Source: Saprospiraceae bacterium (GTDB lineage Bacteria > Bacteroidota > Bacteroidia > Chitinophagales > Saprospiraceae). Taken from it: a stretch of 57,807 nucleotides of DNA. This document shows positions 45,449 through 53,400 of this stretch, piece by piece; the stretch's first letter is position 1, and each line of letters begins with the position of its first letter. Below the pieces are notes generated by a model, which did no database searches, was not told where the DNA came from, and worked only from the letters and a program-made list of their open reading frames with translations. Location: NCBI GenBank assembly GCA_025056735.1, contig JANWVR010000006.1, positions 1-57,807 of the forward strand, written 5' to 3'. The position numbers and the translations under genes were made by a program.

Positions 45449-45685
45449 ATGTTCAAATCTTACCCACAGGATGAGCTCATGCGTTTTCTTTACCATGAAA
45501 TGCCGGCCGAAGAGGTGGCGCGCATGAAGCAGCGTTTGGCAACGGATCCCGTGCTGCGGGCAGAGTTTTACGAGCTGCAACAGGCCAAGCAAACGCTTCC
45601 AAAAGTTCAGTTTTTGCCGAAGTCCAATACCATTCACCGCATCCTGCAATACAGCACAAAAACGGCTTTAGAGGCCCAGCTCTAA
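45449..45685 (+). CDS. Small anti-sigma-like protein of unknown function
   Basis: The 78-residue protein begins MFKSYPQDELMRFLYHEMP and continues EEVARMKQRLATDPVLRAEF. This is the pattern of short Bacteroidota proteins related to anti-sigma N-termini (an acidic helix pair without zinc ligands). There is no membrane segment. I prefer ATG 45449 over upstream non-ATG starts. An intrinsic terminator follows 30 bp later, so it is a single-gene unit. Function is not established. Confidence 0.7.
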   Translation: MFKSYPQDELMRFLYHEMPAEEVARMKQRLATDPVLRAEFYELQQAKQTLPKVQFLPKSNTIHRILQYSTKTALEAQL

Positions 45686-45715
45686 CCAAAGCGACGGTCT
45701 CCGAACCATGAAAGC

Positions 45716-45753
45716 AGCCCCCGCTCTGGCCCTCCAGGGTGGGGGCTTTTTCT
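45716..45753 (+). terminator. Intrinsic terminator of the small gene at 45449-45685
   Basis: AGCCCCC (45716-45722) pairs with GGGGGCT (45741-45747). The stem extends inward by about five more pairs with wobbles and is followed by TTTTTCTT. Confidence 0.8.
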
Positions 45754-45783
45754 TGGGCGTCCTGCCGGACGAAGCACGCAGTC

Positions 45784-45791
45784 TATTTTTG
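45784..45791 (+). promoter_or_regulatory. Candidate -7 element (TATTTTTG) for rlmD
   Basis: TATTTTTG fits TAnnTTTG, lies 19 bp before the ATG at 45811, and sits just after the upstream terminator. It lies inside the longer upstream reading frame and so supports the 45811 start. Confidence 0.5.
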
Positions 45792-45810
45792 CCGCTTCAA
45801 AGGCGAGCGC

Positions 45811-47244
45811 ATGGGTCGAAAATCCAAATCGTACATGGCGGAGGCTGTCACCCTTTACGGGCTGGCCGATAAGGGTAGGGCCGTTGGTCGTACGCCAGAG
45901 GGGATGGTCGTGTTTGTGGAGGGTGCTGTGCCAGGCGACGTGGCAGATGTGTGGGTGTTTAAAAAACGCAGTGGTTTCGCTGAGGGGCGCTTAGAGCGGC
46001 TCCGGGTGCCTTCGCCGCAACGGGTGACGCCTTTCTGTCGCCATTTTGCCGTGTGCGGCGGGTGCAAATGGCAGCACTTAGCCTACTCCGCCCAATTGGA
46101 ACACAAACAACAGGCGGTGGTGGACGCCTTCGAGCGCATTGCCAAAGTACCCGTAGGCGAATTCTTACCCATTTTACCCGCGCCCCAAACGACGCATTAC
46201 CGCAATAAATTGGAATTTGGCTTCGCCAACAGGCGCTGGCTTTTGCCCGAGGAAATCGCTGACCCTACCATTGAAGCGCAGCCAGCGGTGGGCTTCCATC
46301 GAGCCGGCGCTTTTGACAAAGTAGTGGACATCCACGAATGCTGGTTGCAAGCCGAGCCGTCAAACCTTATCCGCAACGAGGCCCGCCGCATTGCCTTGGA
46401 GCAAGGGCTGAGCTTCTACGACCTCCGACGGCAGCAAGGCTTCCTGCGCAACCTGATGCTGCGCCTGACGACTACCGGCGAGGTGCTGGCCCTGTTCAGC
46501 TTCGGATACAACGACCCGAAGGCCATCCAGCGCTATTTAGATGCACTGCTCGAGCGGCTGGACGAGCACCTGACGACAGTGGTGTATTGCATCAACCCGA
46601 AGGCCAACGACATCGTGCTCGACTTGGAGATGATCACCTACAAAGGCAAGGGCTTCGTGGTGGAGCAACTGGGCGATTTGCACTTCAAAATTGGGCCGAA
46701 GTCGTTCTTTCAGACCAACTCGGTGCAGGCCAAAAACCTGTACGATACGGCGCTGGACTTTGCCAGCCTGACGGGACGGGAGACGGTTTTCGACCTTTAC
46801 ACGGGCACTGGGTCTATCGCTCTTTACGCGGCCCGGCATTGCGGCCAGGTAATAGGTATCGAGGAGGTACCCGAAGCCATTGCCGATGCCGAGGAAAACC
46901 GTCGGCTGAACGGCATCGAAAATGCACTTTTTTACGTCGGCGATGTGAAAGATTTGCTGACGCCCGCCTTTGTGGAACAGCATGGTCGGCCCGATGTGGT
47001 TATCACAGATCCACCGCGGGCGGGCATGCACGAGCGGGCTGTGCGTTTTCTGCTGGAACTGGCGGCGCCGCGTATCGTCTATGTCAGCTGCAATCCGGCC
47101 ACGCAAGCGCGCGATGTGCAGCTGCTGGCCGAGAAGTACGACGTGCTGCGCGTACGGGCAGTGGACATGTTTCCGCATACGCACCATGTGGAAAGCGTGG
47201 CGCTATTGCAGCTGCGTTCGTCGGCGAAGATGACCGGGCTTTGA
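45811..47244 (+). CDS. rlmD: 23S rRNA (uracil-C5)-methyltransferase RlmD-like
   Basis: The 477-residue protein has an N-terminal TRAM domain (about 10-65). An iron-sulfur cysteine set follows (C76, C82, C85 in CRHFAVCGGCKWQHL). The SAM-binding domain contains FDLYTGTGSIALYA, the TDPPRAG motif and the catalytic VSCNPATQARD. TrmA/RlmD-family enzymes methylate a uridine of 23S rRNA at C5. RlmD versus RlmCD specificity cannot be settled by reading. The start follows the TATTTTTG promoter element. Confidence 0.9.
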   Translation: MGRKSKSYMAEAVTLYGLADKGRAVGRTPEGMVVFVEGAVPGDVADVWVFKKRSGFAEGRLERLRVPSPQRVTPFCRHFAVCGGCKWQHLAYSAQLEHKQQAVVDAFERIAKVPVGEFLPILPAPQTTHYRNKLEFGFANRRWLLPEEIADPTIEAQPAVGFHRAGAFDKVVDIHECWLQAEPSNLIRNEARRIALEQGLSFYDLRRQQGFLRNLMLRLTTTGEVLALFSFGYNDPKAIQRYLDALLERLDEHLTTVVYCINPKANDIVLDLEMITYKGKGFVVEQLGDLHFKIGPKSFFQTNSVQAKNLYDTALDFASLTGRETVFDLYTGTGSIALYAARHCGQVIGIEEVPEAIADAEENRRLNGIENALFYVGDVKDLLTPAFVEQHGRPDVVITDPPRAGMHERAVRFLLELAAPRIVYVSCNPATQARDVQLLAEKYDVLRVRAVDMFPHTHHVESVALLQLRSSAKMTGL

Positions 47245-47292
47245 ACTAATGGCGCTCTTCCGGCTTTTTAGTGGCCGCCATTTTCGCTGCGC

Positions 47293-48168
47293 ATGACACA
47301 CCGCCCGCCTGCCGCTTTAGACTGGTTACTGCTGTTGATCCTCACAGCCATTTGGGGCCTATCCTTTGTTTTCATCAAGCGAGCCATAGCGGTTTACACT
47401 CCGTTGCAGATGGCTATGTGGCGCATGGTGTTGGCTTTAGTGGCGTATGCGCCGGTGGCCTGGCTTTTCTGGCCGCGCATTGACTGGACGCGCTGGCGGG
47501 CGCTGCTGGTGGTGGCGTTTTGCGGTTCGGCCATTCCCAACTTTCTTTTTGCCGTAGCGCAGACGCGCGTGAGCAGTAGTTTGGCGGGCGTGCTCAATTC
47601 GCTGACGCCGCTGTTCACCCTATTGCTGGGCGCTGTTTTCTTTCATTTCAGGCCCTCAAGCAGCAAGATCATGGGCGTTACCATAGGCTTTCTGGGTGCT
47701 GCGGCCTTAGTGTTTGCGCAGCGCGGGCGCGTGGTGGATGGCCAGATAGAATATGCCTTGCTGTGTGCGGGCGCCACGCTGTGCTATGCCATCAACGCCA
47801 ACACGGTGAGTCGCTATCTGCGCGACCAGCATCCGGCGGCGATAGCCTCGGGCGCTTTTGTGCTGACCGGAGGGCTGTTCTTGCTGGGTCTGGGCTGGTC
47901 GGGCGGCTGGTCGGCGGCGCTGGCGCACCCGGAGGGTTTGACAGGATTGGGCTACATCAGCTACTTAGCCGTCCTAGGCACTGTAGGTGGCTCTATTTTA
48001 TATTTTTGGCTTTTGCAGCGCACGAGTGCTTTGTTTGCCACGTCCGTCACGTACCTGCTCCCGGTAGCGGCTTTAATCGCCGGGGCTTTGGACGGCGAGG
48101 CGGTGGGCGCCTTCGACATGGCGAGCACGGCGATCATCCTGACGGGCGTGTACTTAGCCCGGAAATAA
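47293..48168 (+). CDS. EamA family (DMT superfamily) transporter
   Basis: The 291-residue inner-membrane protein has ten hydrophobic helices arranged as two EamA halves (WGLSFVFIKRAI near the N-terminus; LGTVGGSILYFWLLQRTSAL in the second half). Members export amino acids or other metabolites. The substrate is unknown. The start is 48 bp after rlmD, so co-transcription is likely. Confidence 0.88.
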   Translation: MTHRPPAALDWLLLLILTAIWGLSFVFIKRAIAVYTPLQMAMWRMVLALVAYAPVAWLFWPRIDWTRWRALLVVAFCGSAIPNFLFAVAQTRVSSSLAGVLNSLTPLFTLLLGAVFFHFRPSSSKIMGVTIGFLGAAALVFAQRGRVVDGQIEYALLCAGATLCYAINANTVSRYLRDQHPAAIASGAFVLTGGLFLLGLGWSGGWSAALAHPEGLTGLGYISYLAVLGTVGGSILYFWLLQRTSALFATSVTYLLPVAALIAGALDGEAVGAFDMASTAIILTGVYLARK

Positions 48169-48212
48169 AAGGCCGAAGGCGCTAGCGCGTTTGGGTTGCA
48201 CCAGCGCCTTCG
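48165..48212 (-). terminator. Terminator at the end of the exbB-exbD-tonB operon
   Basis: CGAAGGCGCT (48174-48183) pairs perfectly with AGCGCCTTCG (48203-48212) around a 19-nt loop. On the minus strand the stem is followed by GGCCTTTTATTTCC, so it serves the minus-strand operon. It may also stop plus-strand readthrough from the EamA gene. Confidence 0.65.
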
Positions 48213-48248
48213 AGCGCGTTGCGCTGCCGCTCAGGCGGCGCGGGGGGG

Positions 48249-49220
48249 TTACTTTACCCGGAAGTCAAAGGTGATGGTTCCGCACTGTTCCGACACGTCT
48301 GGGTCGGGGGCGAAGCGATACTGGCGCGCCCATCCGAGGGCTTTATTGCGCAGTACGCCTTCGGTGGTAGTAGAGCCGACCTGAGTGTAAGTGGCGGAGG
48401 TAACTTCGCCTTCGGAATTGACGCACACGCGGATGGCCACGCGGCCCGTGTACTGAGTGTCGTCCACCATTTTAGGGCGCCCGATGACGCGGCGGCCCGA
48501 CAGGCCACCGCCGATGGACTCGCCGACGCCCTGGCCGTCGCCGCCGCCGGTACCACCGCCGCTGCCACCCTGGCCGAAGGGATTGTTGCCCGTGCCGCCG
48601 GGCTGGCCCTGGTTGCCGGGCTGGCCGGTATTGCCCTGACCGCCGCCGGTGGCGCCAGGTTTGCCGAAGGCGCTGCCAAAGCTTCCGCGCTTCCGGTCTT
48701 GTTCTTCTTTTTCCCGGCGTTGGCGCTCTTGCTCCTCGGCGATGCGGCGCTGTTCGGCGGCCTGGCGGTCGGCCTCTTCTTGCTTCCGACGGCGCTCGTC
48801 CTCTTGTTGCTTGCGGCGCGCTTCTTCCTGGGCGCGGCGCAAGGCCGCTACGTCAGGATCCGTAGAGGTAGGCGTGTTGGTAGCCGAAGGGGTTGTAGGC
48901 TTCGGCGGTGGCGACGTCTTCTGAGGTGTTGGCGCCGGGCTGGGCGTAGGGCGTTCTGCAGGCGTTTTGCTCGAGGGGTCTTCCATTTGCTGGCCTTGAG
49001 GCGCAGGCGTGCTGCCCTGGCCGCGGTCGGGCAGGCCGGGCGAGGCTTTTGAGCCACCGCCGCCCCACTCGATGATGATGGGCGGAGGAGTAGATGGCGT
49101 GGTCTTTATGCCCACCTGCATGAAAATGAGCAACAACAGCAACAGCAAATGCAACAGCACGCTGATGATAGCTGCCTTGAGGCGATCTTCGTCGTTTTGC
49201 CGGGATATGGTGGCAGACAT
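48249..49220 (-). CDS. tonB: TonB-like energy transducer with long charged coiled-coil linker
   Basis: The protein has 323 residues from ATG 49220 (MSATISRQNDEDRLKAA). One N-terminal membrane helix (about 18-38) is followed by a Pro-rich spacer, a long Glu/Arg/Gln-rich helix (about 125-190, EEARRKQQEDERRRKQEE), a Gly-rich stretch (about 195-235) and a C-terminal TonB-type domain (TGRVAIRVCVNSEGEVTSATY). The helical linker resembles TolA. It is the last gene of exbB-exbD-tonB and should transmit proton-motive force to outer-membrane receptors such as the one at 17517-20159. The C-terminal fold assignment is moderately sure. Confidence 0.85.
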   Translation of the reverse strand: MSATISRQNDEDRLKAAIISVLLHLLLLLLLIFMQVGIKTTPSTPPPIIIEWGGGGSKASPGLPDRGQGSTPAPQGQQMEDPSSKTPAERPTPSPAPTPQKTSPPPKPTTPSATNTPTSTDPDVAALRRAQEEARRKQQEDERRRKQEEADRQAAEQRRIAEEQERQRREKEEQDRKRGSFGSAFGKPGATGGGQGNTGQPGNQGQPGGTGNNPFGQGGSGGGTGGGDGQGVGESIGGGLSGRRVIGRPKMVDDTQYTGRVAIRVCVNSEGEVTSATYTQVGSTTTEGVLRNKALGWARQYRFAPDPDVSEQCGTITFDFRVK

Positions 49221-49297
49221 GGCTTTTTTTCCTTTTGATGAATAAACGGCTATAAAATGCACAACCGCCTCGAATGCTTCCGCTGAAAACCAGCGCT

Positions 49298-49714
49298 TTA
49301 ACGCTCGCTTCTGCGTTCCTCGGTAGCCAGTATCGTCTTGATTTTGAGCCGGTTGGCAATGTCCAAAATATAAACAACGTCGTCCAAAGGCACCGTTTTC
49401 TCAGCCACGACGGTAAGCACCGTTTGTTTTGGGTCTTCTCGCTTTGCCCGAATTTTAGCTGATACGGCATTCTCCAGGTTTTCTTTGCGCACGCGGACGC
49501 CATCCACGAAATACTCGCCATTGCGATTGACGGACACCGCTAAGTCGGGAGAGGCCATCGTCTTCGAGGTGCTGGAGGGCAATTGCAGGTTCAAGGCGTT
49601 GGGAGTAACAAATTTGGACGTCAACATGAAGAACATCAGCAGCAGGAAGATGATGTCAATCATGGCTGCTAAGCTGAACGTCGGCGTAACGCGGACTCTT
49701 CGTTTCAGGCCCAT
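49298..49714 (-). CDS. exbD: ExbD/TolR family biopolymer transport protein
   Basis: The 138-residue protein has one membrane helix holding the conserved proton-carrying aspartate (D20 in AAMIDIIFLLLMFFM) and a periplasmic domain ending TVPLDDVVYILDIANRLKIK. It forms the proton channel with ExbB. It is 42 bp downstream of exbB and 77 bp upstream of tonB. Confidence 0.93.
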   Translation of the reverse strand: MGLKRRVRVTPTFSLAAMIDIIFLLLMFFMLTSKFVTPNALNLQLPSSTSKTMASPDLAVSVNRNGEYFVDGVRVRKENLENAVSAKIRAKREDPKQTVLTVVAEKTVPLDDVVYILDIANRLKIKTILATEERRSER

Positions 49715-49756
49715 AGCATTTTTCCGATGTAGGGATGAAGAAATGGATGGACGCCT

Positions 49757-50464
49757 TTAGCGCGATGGCTCTTGCAGGAGGTCCATGAATTGCAGGGCAG
49801 TGTATTCCATTTTATACACCACTTTATCCAGATTGGACACCAACACGTTGTAACCGGCCATGGCCACGATGGAGACCACTAAGCCCATAGCAGTACTTGT
49901 AAGGGCCTGATAGATACCGCTGGAGAGCACCTGCGGCGTTACGTTTTCGGCTGTGGACATATCCTGGAACGACAGGATGAGGCCCAGCACTGTACCCAGT
50001 AACCCGAACATAGGGCCTAAGCCGGAGATAGAGGCCAGCGTGGAAAGGTTGCGCTCCAGTTTGAGCAGCTCTAAGTTGCCCACGTTTTCGATGGCTTTGT
50101 TGATGTCTTCTAACGGTTTGCCGATGCGGTCTAAGCCTTTCTCGACCATACGCGCCATGGGGGCATCCACGCTCTGGCACAGTGCCTTAGCGGCCTGCAG
50201 GTTGCCGCTTTCTACGCTGGCGCGGATGCTGTTCATGAAGTTTTGGTCCACGCGCCCGGCGCGCTTGAGGGTCAGGTAACGCTCTATGATGATGTAAACG
50301 GCGGCGATGGACAAAAACACCAGAATGAAAAACACTGCCATGCTGGAAGTAGTGTTGCCCATGAAGGTATCCAGCAGGCTTTTTTGCGTTACGGTCTCAG
50401 TCGTCTGGGTGGCGGGCAGAAATTGCAAAAACCAGAAGTTGGCCAGCAAGATGGGTAGGCTCAT
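49757..50464 (-). CDS. exbB: MotA/TolQ/ExbB proton channel family protein
   Basis: The protein has 235 residues from ATG 50464. Three membrane helices (about 12-22 as part of the signal-like start, 42-62, 140-165 and 185-210) and the family core (LEDINKAIENVGNLELLKLE, SGLGPMFGLLGTVLGLI, TSTAMGLVVSIVAMAGYN) identify ExbB/TolQ. A start at 50527 would include a -7 promoter element in the coding region, so the shorter form is preferred. It is the first gene of the exbB-exbD-tonB operon. Confidence 0.93.
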   Translation of the reverse strand: MSLPILLANFWFLQFLPATQTTETVTQKSLLDTFMGNTTSSMAVFFILVFLSIAAVYIIIERYLTLKRAGRVDQNFMNSIRASVESGNLQAAKALCQSVDAPMARMVEKGLDRIGKPLEDINKAIENVGNLELLKLERNLSTLASISGLGPMFGLLGTVLGLILSFQDMSTAENVTPQVLSSGIYQALTSTAMGLVVSIVAMAGYNVLVSNLDKVVYKMEYTALQFMDLLQEPSR

Positions 50465-50524
50465 ACGGCGAAGAATGCGTATTGGGTTAGTAAACGTATT
50501 GTTTATGTGTGCATTTGCAAACGC

Positions 50525-50532
50525 CAAAGGTA
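50525..50532 (-). promoter_or_regulatory. Candidate -7 element (TACCTTTG) for exbB
   Basis: TACCTTTG on the minus strand fits TAnnTTTG and lies 60 bp before the exbB ATG. It would start the exbB-exbD-tonB transcript. Confidence 0.55.
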
Positions 50533-50650
50533 GGCCGTTTTGTATTTTTACAAGAGGAAGGCTTGCGCTTTAGCGCCGCAAATGTGCGCAAATGTCCGGC
50601 GCCATGCTTATGCCGGGCGTCAGAAAAAAGTAACCCTGTGTCATGTGGCC

Positions 50651-50692
50651 AAAACAAACAGAGCCACCCGGAAGGAGCGGCTCTGCTTTATT
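50651..50692 (-). terminator. Terminator after the 29-residue ORF, possibly bidirectional
   Basis: CAGAGCC (50659-50665) pairs with GGCTCTG (50679-50685). The minus strand continues TTTGTTTTGG. The plus strand continues CTTTATTTTTG, so it could work both ways. Confidence 0.7.
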
Positions 50693-50750
50693 TTTGACGG
50701 GAAAACAAGGTAGGATGGGATTACATCTGCCCGCTGAGATATCCCTAAAC

Positions 50751-50840
50751 TCAGCGAGCAAAATTGCCCCAAAACTGGGTCATTCTGGGCGCAACACGCA
50801 CCACCACGAGTGCGAGGAGAGCAATGTACAAAATGAGCAT
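50751..50840 (-). CDS. Possible 29-residue single-helix membrane protein
   Basis: An ATG at 50840 opens a 29-codon frame ending in TGA (50751-50753). Its first 16 residues are strongly hydrophobic (MLILYIALLALVVV), followed by RVAPRMTQFWGNFAR, so it would insert as one helix with a short polar tail. It is flanked by a TACCTTTG promoter-like element upstream and a terminator 66 bp downstream, as for an independent gene. A second inverted repeat (CGCTGAG, 50732-50738 with 50750-50756) overlaps the stop codon. I do not recognise a family. Composition and context are the only evidence for expression. Confidence 0.5.
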   Translation of the reverse strand: MLILYIALLALVVVRVAPRMTQFWGNFAR

Positions 50841-50916
50841 AGTGCAGAAACGGTTTAGATTATGAAAGATGAAAGAGAAGACACACTGACTCAGATGTAT
50901 GTTCTGAGTTCAGGGT

Positions 50917-50924
50917 CAAAGGTA
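50917..50924 (-). promoter_or_regulatory. Candidate -7 element (TACCTTTG) for the 29-residue ORF
   Basis: TACCTTTG on the minus strand fits TAnnTTTG and would give a leader of about 70 nt. No clear -33 TTTG is present. Confidence 0.4.
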
Positions 50925-50929
50925 AAAAC

Positions 50930-51206
50930 TACCCTTTCTACGTAGCTCCCCTTGAGGTTAATTTTTTTAGAATTCGGTAAAATTTTTCCGACGAACGGAG
51001 CGCTCAGGCAAGTTCAGGGCGTTTTCAAAGAGAAGCAGGCGGAGGCAAAAGGGAAGGGAGCGCTCAGGAGGCCGTCAGCATGGGCGACGGCCGTGCCCTT
51101 GTATGCAGGCATTTGATGTTTCCAAAAGGCTCTCGATCGGATAGCTCAGGATACTCAAACACAAAACGGCGCCTACACGCAGAAAATCGCTGCCCTGGGG
51201 TGGATA
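50930..51206. other. Non-coding stretch between the 29-residue ORF and the Uma2 gene
   Basis: This segment contains a 12-bp direct repeat (GGAGCGCTCAGG at 50997-51008 and 51057-51068, exactly 60 bp apart). It also holds a 7-bp hairpin (51070-51076 with 51086-51092) downstream of the Uma2 gene, without a T-run. No convincing ORF is visible. Confidence 0.5.
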
Positions 51207-51656
51207 TTAATGTGGATCGAGGAGTTCGTTTTTTAGGGAGAATACCTCATGTTGGCTTGGGGTGCTGAACACGTAGATGCTCTGGAGGGTGGGTGGCACC
51301 GACCAGCGGGACTCGATGCCGAAGGAAAGTAGGTGTGGGTTTTGCCCACCAGCATCTGCAAAACCTGATTTGGTGAGAAAACTTCGACAAAACGCCGGCA
51401 GTAGGTCGGTGCGTTTGGCTTCGTCGTGTGAGAAGTCTACAAGTTCGACAAGGTATATGCAGATGTCGGGTGTAGCCTTCTCGCCAGGTATGTCCAACGT
51501 CAGTTCAGAGAAGACCTCATGCCGGTCTCCAAAATGAACGGACAAATAGGCAGTGAGCCTCGCCAGCAGGCGAGCGTGTAAAAGACTGGGCGTAGGCTTT
51601 CCGCGTTCGGTTTCATAGTTTACCTCTATAGGCGGGGCCTCGGGTTCTACAGCCAT
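51207..51656 (-). pseudogene. Uma2-family (DUF820) endonuclease gene with compensating frameshifts
   Basis: The open frame gives 149 residues against about 185-190 for the family. The ends match Uma2 well (EVNYETERGKPTPS, ATPDICIYLVELVDFSHDEAKRTD, then SIYVFSTPSQHEVF), but about 30 middle residues do not. Reading the +1 frame there gives FVEVFSPNQVLQMLVGKTHT, which fits the missing Uma2 block with its catalytic E and K. So one indel lies near 51405 and an opposite one near 51315. The in-frame product keeps the PD motif but loses the E/K residues, and it lacks the usual C-terminus. Uma2 genes are abundant PD-(D/E)XK relatives of unknown role. A sequencing error could also explain this. Confidence 0.7.
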
Positions 51657-51706
51657 TGTGTGTTATATCAGCCGAAAATACGGATTTTGGGATCGGGGTA
51701 GGTGTT

Positions 51707-52417
51707 TTATGTTTTCAGGCGTCCGAAGCCGCCGTCCACGCTCCATATCTGGCCAGTGATGAACTGGGCCTCGTCGGAGAGGAGGAAGCAGGCAGTTTGG
51801 GCGATGTCGGTGGGGGTGGCAATGCGGCGCAGTGGATGTCGTTGGGCGGCGTTTTGGCGTTTTTCTTCGCTGCTGAGGAGGGGCGCGGCCAGAGGTGTGT
51901 CGGTCAGCGTAGGTGCGATGGCATTGATGCGCACTGCGGGTGCCCATTCGGCGGCTAAGGCGCGTACCAAGCCCTCCACAGCGCCTTTGGCAGCGGCGAT
52001 GCCGCTGTGGAAGGGCATGCCGGTTTGCACGGCTACGGTGCTGAAAAGGAGCGCGCTGCTGCCCGGGCCGGCGGCTTTGAGGCGCGGGAAGGTCTGCTGC
52101 AAGACACGGAAGGCGCCCACAGCGTTGATTTCCATTTCCTTTCTAAAATCGGTGGCGCTGATGCGGCCAAAGGGCTTCAGATTGATGCTACCCGGGCAGT
52201 AAACAACGCCGTGCAGCGCATCGGGCAATCCGGAGATCTGGAAGTTTTCTTCGGTAACGTCTACGGGCTCCCAGTGGGCTGTAGAGGGCAAGTGAGCAGG
52301 CGCGCGGCGGCTGTAAGTGAACAGGAATGCGCCCTGTTCGCTAAGCAGGCGGGCGATTTCAGCGCCGATGCCTGAAGAAGCGCCCACAATGGCGAAATTT
52401 TTCCCTTGGAATTGCAT
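51707..52417 (-). CDS. SDR family oxidoreductase lacking the catalytic tyrosine
   Basis: The 236-residue protein starts at ATG 52417 (MQFQGKNFAIVGASSGIG). It has the Rossmann GASSGIG motif (12-18), a CPGS in place of NNAG, an active-site region STVAVQTG and a K144 in AAAKGAVEG. The position of the YxxxK tyrosine is Ile/Gly. The C-terminal GQIWSVDGGFGRL is canonical. It may bind NAD(P) yet use other chemistry or none. It lies 69 bp after the DUF1573 gene and 50 bp before the Uma2 gene, all on the minus strand. Confidence 0.85.
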   Translation of the reverse strand: MQFQGKNFAIVGASSGIGAEIARLLSEQGAFLFTYSRRAPAHLPSTAHWEPVDVTEENFQISGLPDALHGVVYCPGSINLKPFGRISATDFRKEMEINAVGAFRVLQQTFPRLKAAGPGSSALLFSTVAVQTGMPFHSGIAAAKGAVEGLVRALAAEWAPAVRINAIAPTLTDTPLAAPLLSSEEKRQNAAQRHPLRRIATPTDIAQTACFLLSDEAQFITGQIWSVDGGFGRLKT

Positions 52418-52486
52418 GACTCTGTCGTTAGATGGGCGTCTGAACGACGCATCAGGCAAATGGTTCAGCCAGCGTGCGGCAGAGTA

Positions 52487-53113
52487 TCAGTTATCCCAGG
52501 GCATGCGCGCTGTCTTTCGCGGCAAGATGTGCGCTTTGATATGCAGAATTTGGCGTCTGTTAGGAAAGGAATTGTCGTACACGACAACCACCGGGCGGCT
52601 GTGCCCGATTTTTTCGCGGCTGTTGAACTCGACACGCAACGTCGCCGACTCGCCAGGCATGATAGGGTAATCGGGTGTTTGGTAGATTACGCAGTCGCAA
52701 GTAGCGCGTGCGCGTTCGATGAGGTAGGGGTATTGACCAGTGTTTGTTACGCGAAAAGAGTCTACATGCACGATGCGGTCGGCCATATCGCCCAAGTGAA
52801 GCGTATCGGGCAACCAGGAGACGGTAGTAAGCAGGTTTTCCCGGTTGGGAGTTCGGTAATATTCCAAAAGATCTACAACCTGCTTTTTGCGCCGTTCCGG
52901 CAGCTGGCGATAGGCATTCTGGACTCCTTCATCGAGCGGTGCATTTATGTGGCGCAAATACCGGATGAGTTGTTGCTGTTGGTCGTCTCTGAGCCCTTTG
53001 AGCATGGGGCGGATATCGGCAACAGTTTGCGACCAGGCATTCGCCTGGGGCAAGAGTAAATAAATGGAAAGAATGCTAATGCGTAGCAAAGCAGATGGAG
53101 GCATGAAGTCCAT
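52487..53113 (-). CDS. DUF1573 domain-containing exported protein
   Basis: The protein has 208 residues from ATG 53113; 53104 is equally plausible. A signal peptide (LLRISILSIYLLLPQANAWS) is followed by a helical region (about 30-85) and a DUF1573 Ig-like domain at about 115-200 (FRVTNTGQYPYLIERARATCDC, PIMPGESATLRVEFNS). DUF1573 is common in Bacteroidota exported proteins, with function unknown. An ATG at 53236 would put the -7 promoter element (53136-53143) inside the gene, so I reject it. Confidence 0.85.
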   Translation of the reverse strand: MDFMPPSALLRISILSIYLLLPQANAWSQTVADIRPMLKGLRDDQQQQLIRYLRHINAPLDEGVQNAYRQLPERRKKQVVDLLEYYRTPNRENLLTTVSWLPDTLHLGDMADRIVHVDSFRVTNTGQYPYLIERARATCDCVIYQTPDYPIMPGESATLRVEFNSREKIGHSRPVVVVYDNSFPNRRQILHIKAHILPRKTARMPWDN

Positions 53114-53135
53114 GAAAAGCAGTTTAACGAGTGCG

Positions 53136-53143
53136 CAAAGGTA
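53136..53143 (-). promoter_or_regulatory. Candidate -7 element (TACCTTTG) for the DUF1573 gene
   Basis: TACCTTTG on the minus strand fits TAnnTTTG and lies 22 bp before the ATG at 53113. It fixes the start downstream of 53136. Confidence 0.55.
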
Positions 53144-53269
53144 GGTTTTACCGCCTTCTATGTAAGGTTGCCTCATCGGAGGTAGGCTTTTTTGCAAATA
53201 ACTTTTAAAAATAGCGTTAATATCAAGTTTTGGCATGTTATTAGCCGCCTATTTAAAAACCGAAAGTTA

Positions 53270-53277
53270 TATTTTTG
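53270..53277 (+). promoter_or_regulatory. Candidate -7 element (TATTTTTG) for the giant right-hand adhesin
   Basis: TATTTTTG on the plus strand fits TAnnTTTG. If used, the mRNA has an unusually long leader of about 280 nt before the ATG at 53563. Confidence 0.4.
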
Positions 53278-53317
53278 CCGCCGTTTCCTCTTTAATCTTA
53301 CCGTTCCCCGCATAATT

Positions 53318-53400
53318 ACACCGTAAAGGCGGTGTGTTTAAATCAAAAAAGCCCTCTCCGGGCTCAAAGCCTTCGACTATAGGCGAAAGCAGTCTTCTCC
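53318..53400 (+). other. Structured leader in the 449-bp DUF1573/adhesin intergenic region
   Basis: The gap 53114-53562 contains no convincing ORF. Within the presumed leader of the adhesin lie an ACACCG/CGGTGT hairpin (53318-53335) and an AGCCC/GGGCT hairpin (53350-53364). On the minus strand the second is followed by TTTTTTGA, as in a short terminator. A weaker GCCT/AGGC pairing lies in about 53369-53384. These could form an attenuator or stabilising structure. No known riboswitch is recognised. Confidence 0.4.
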
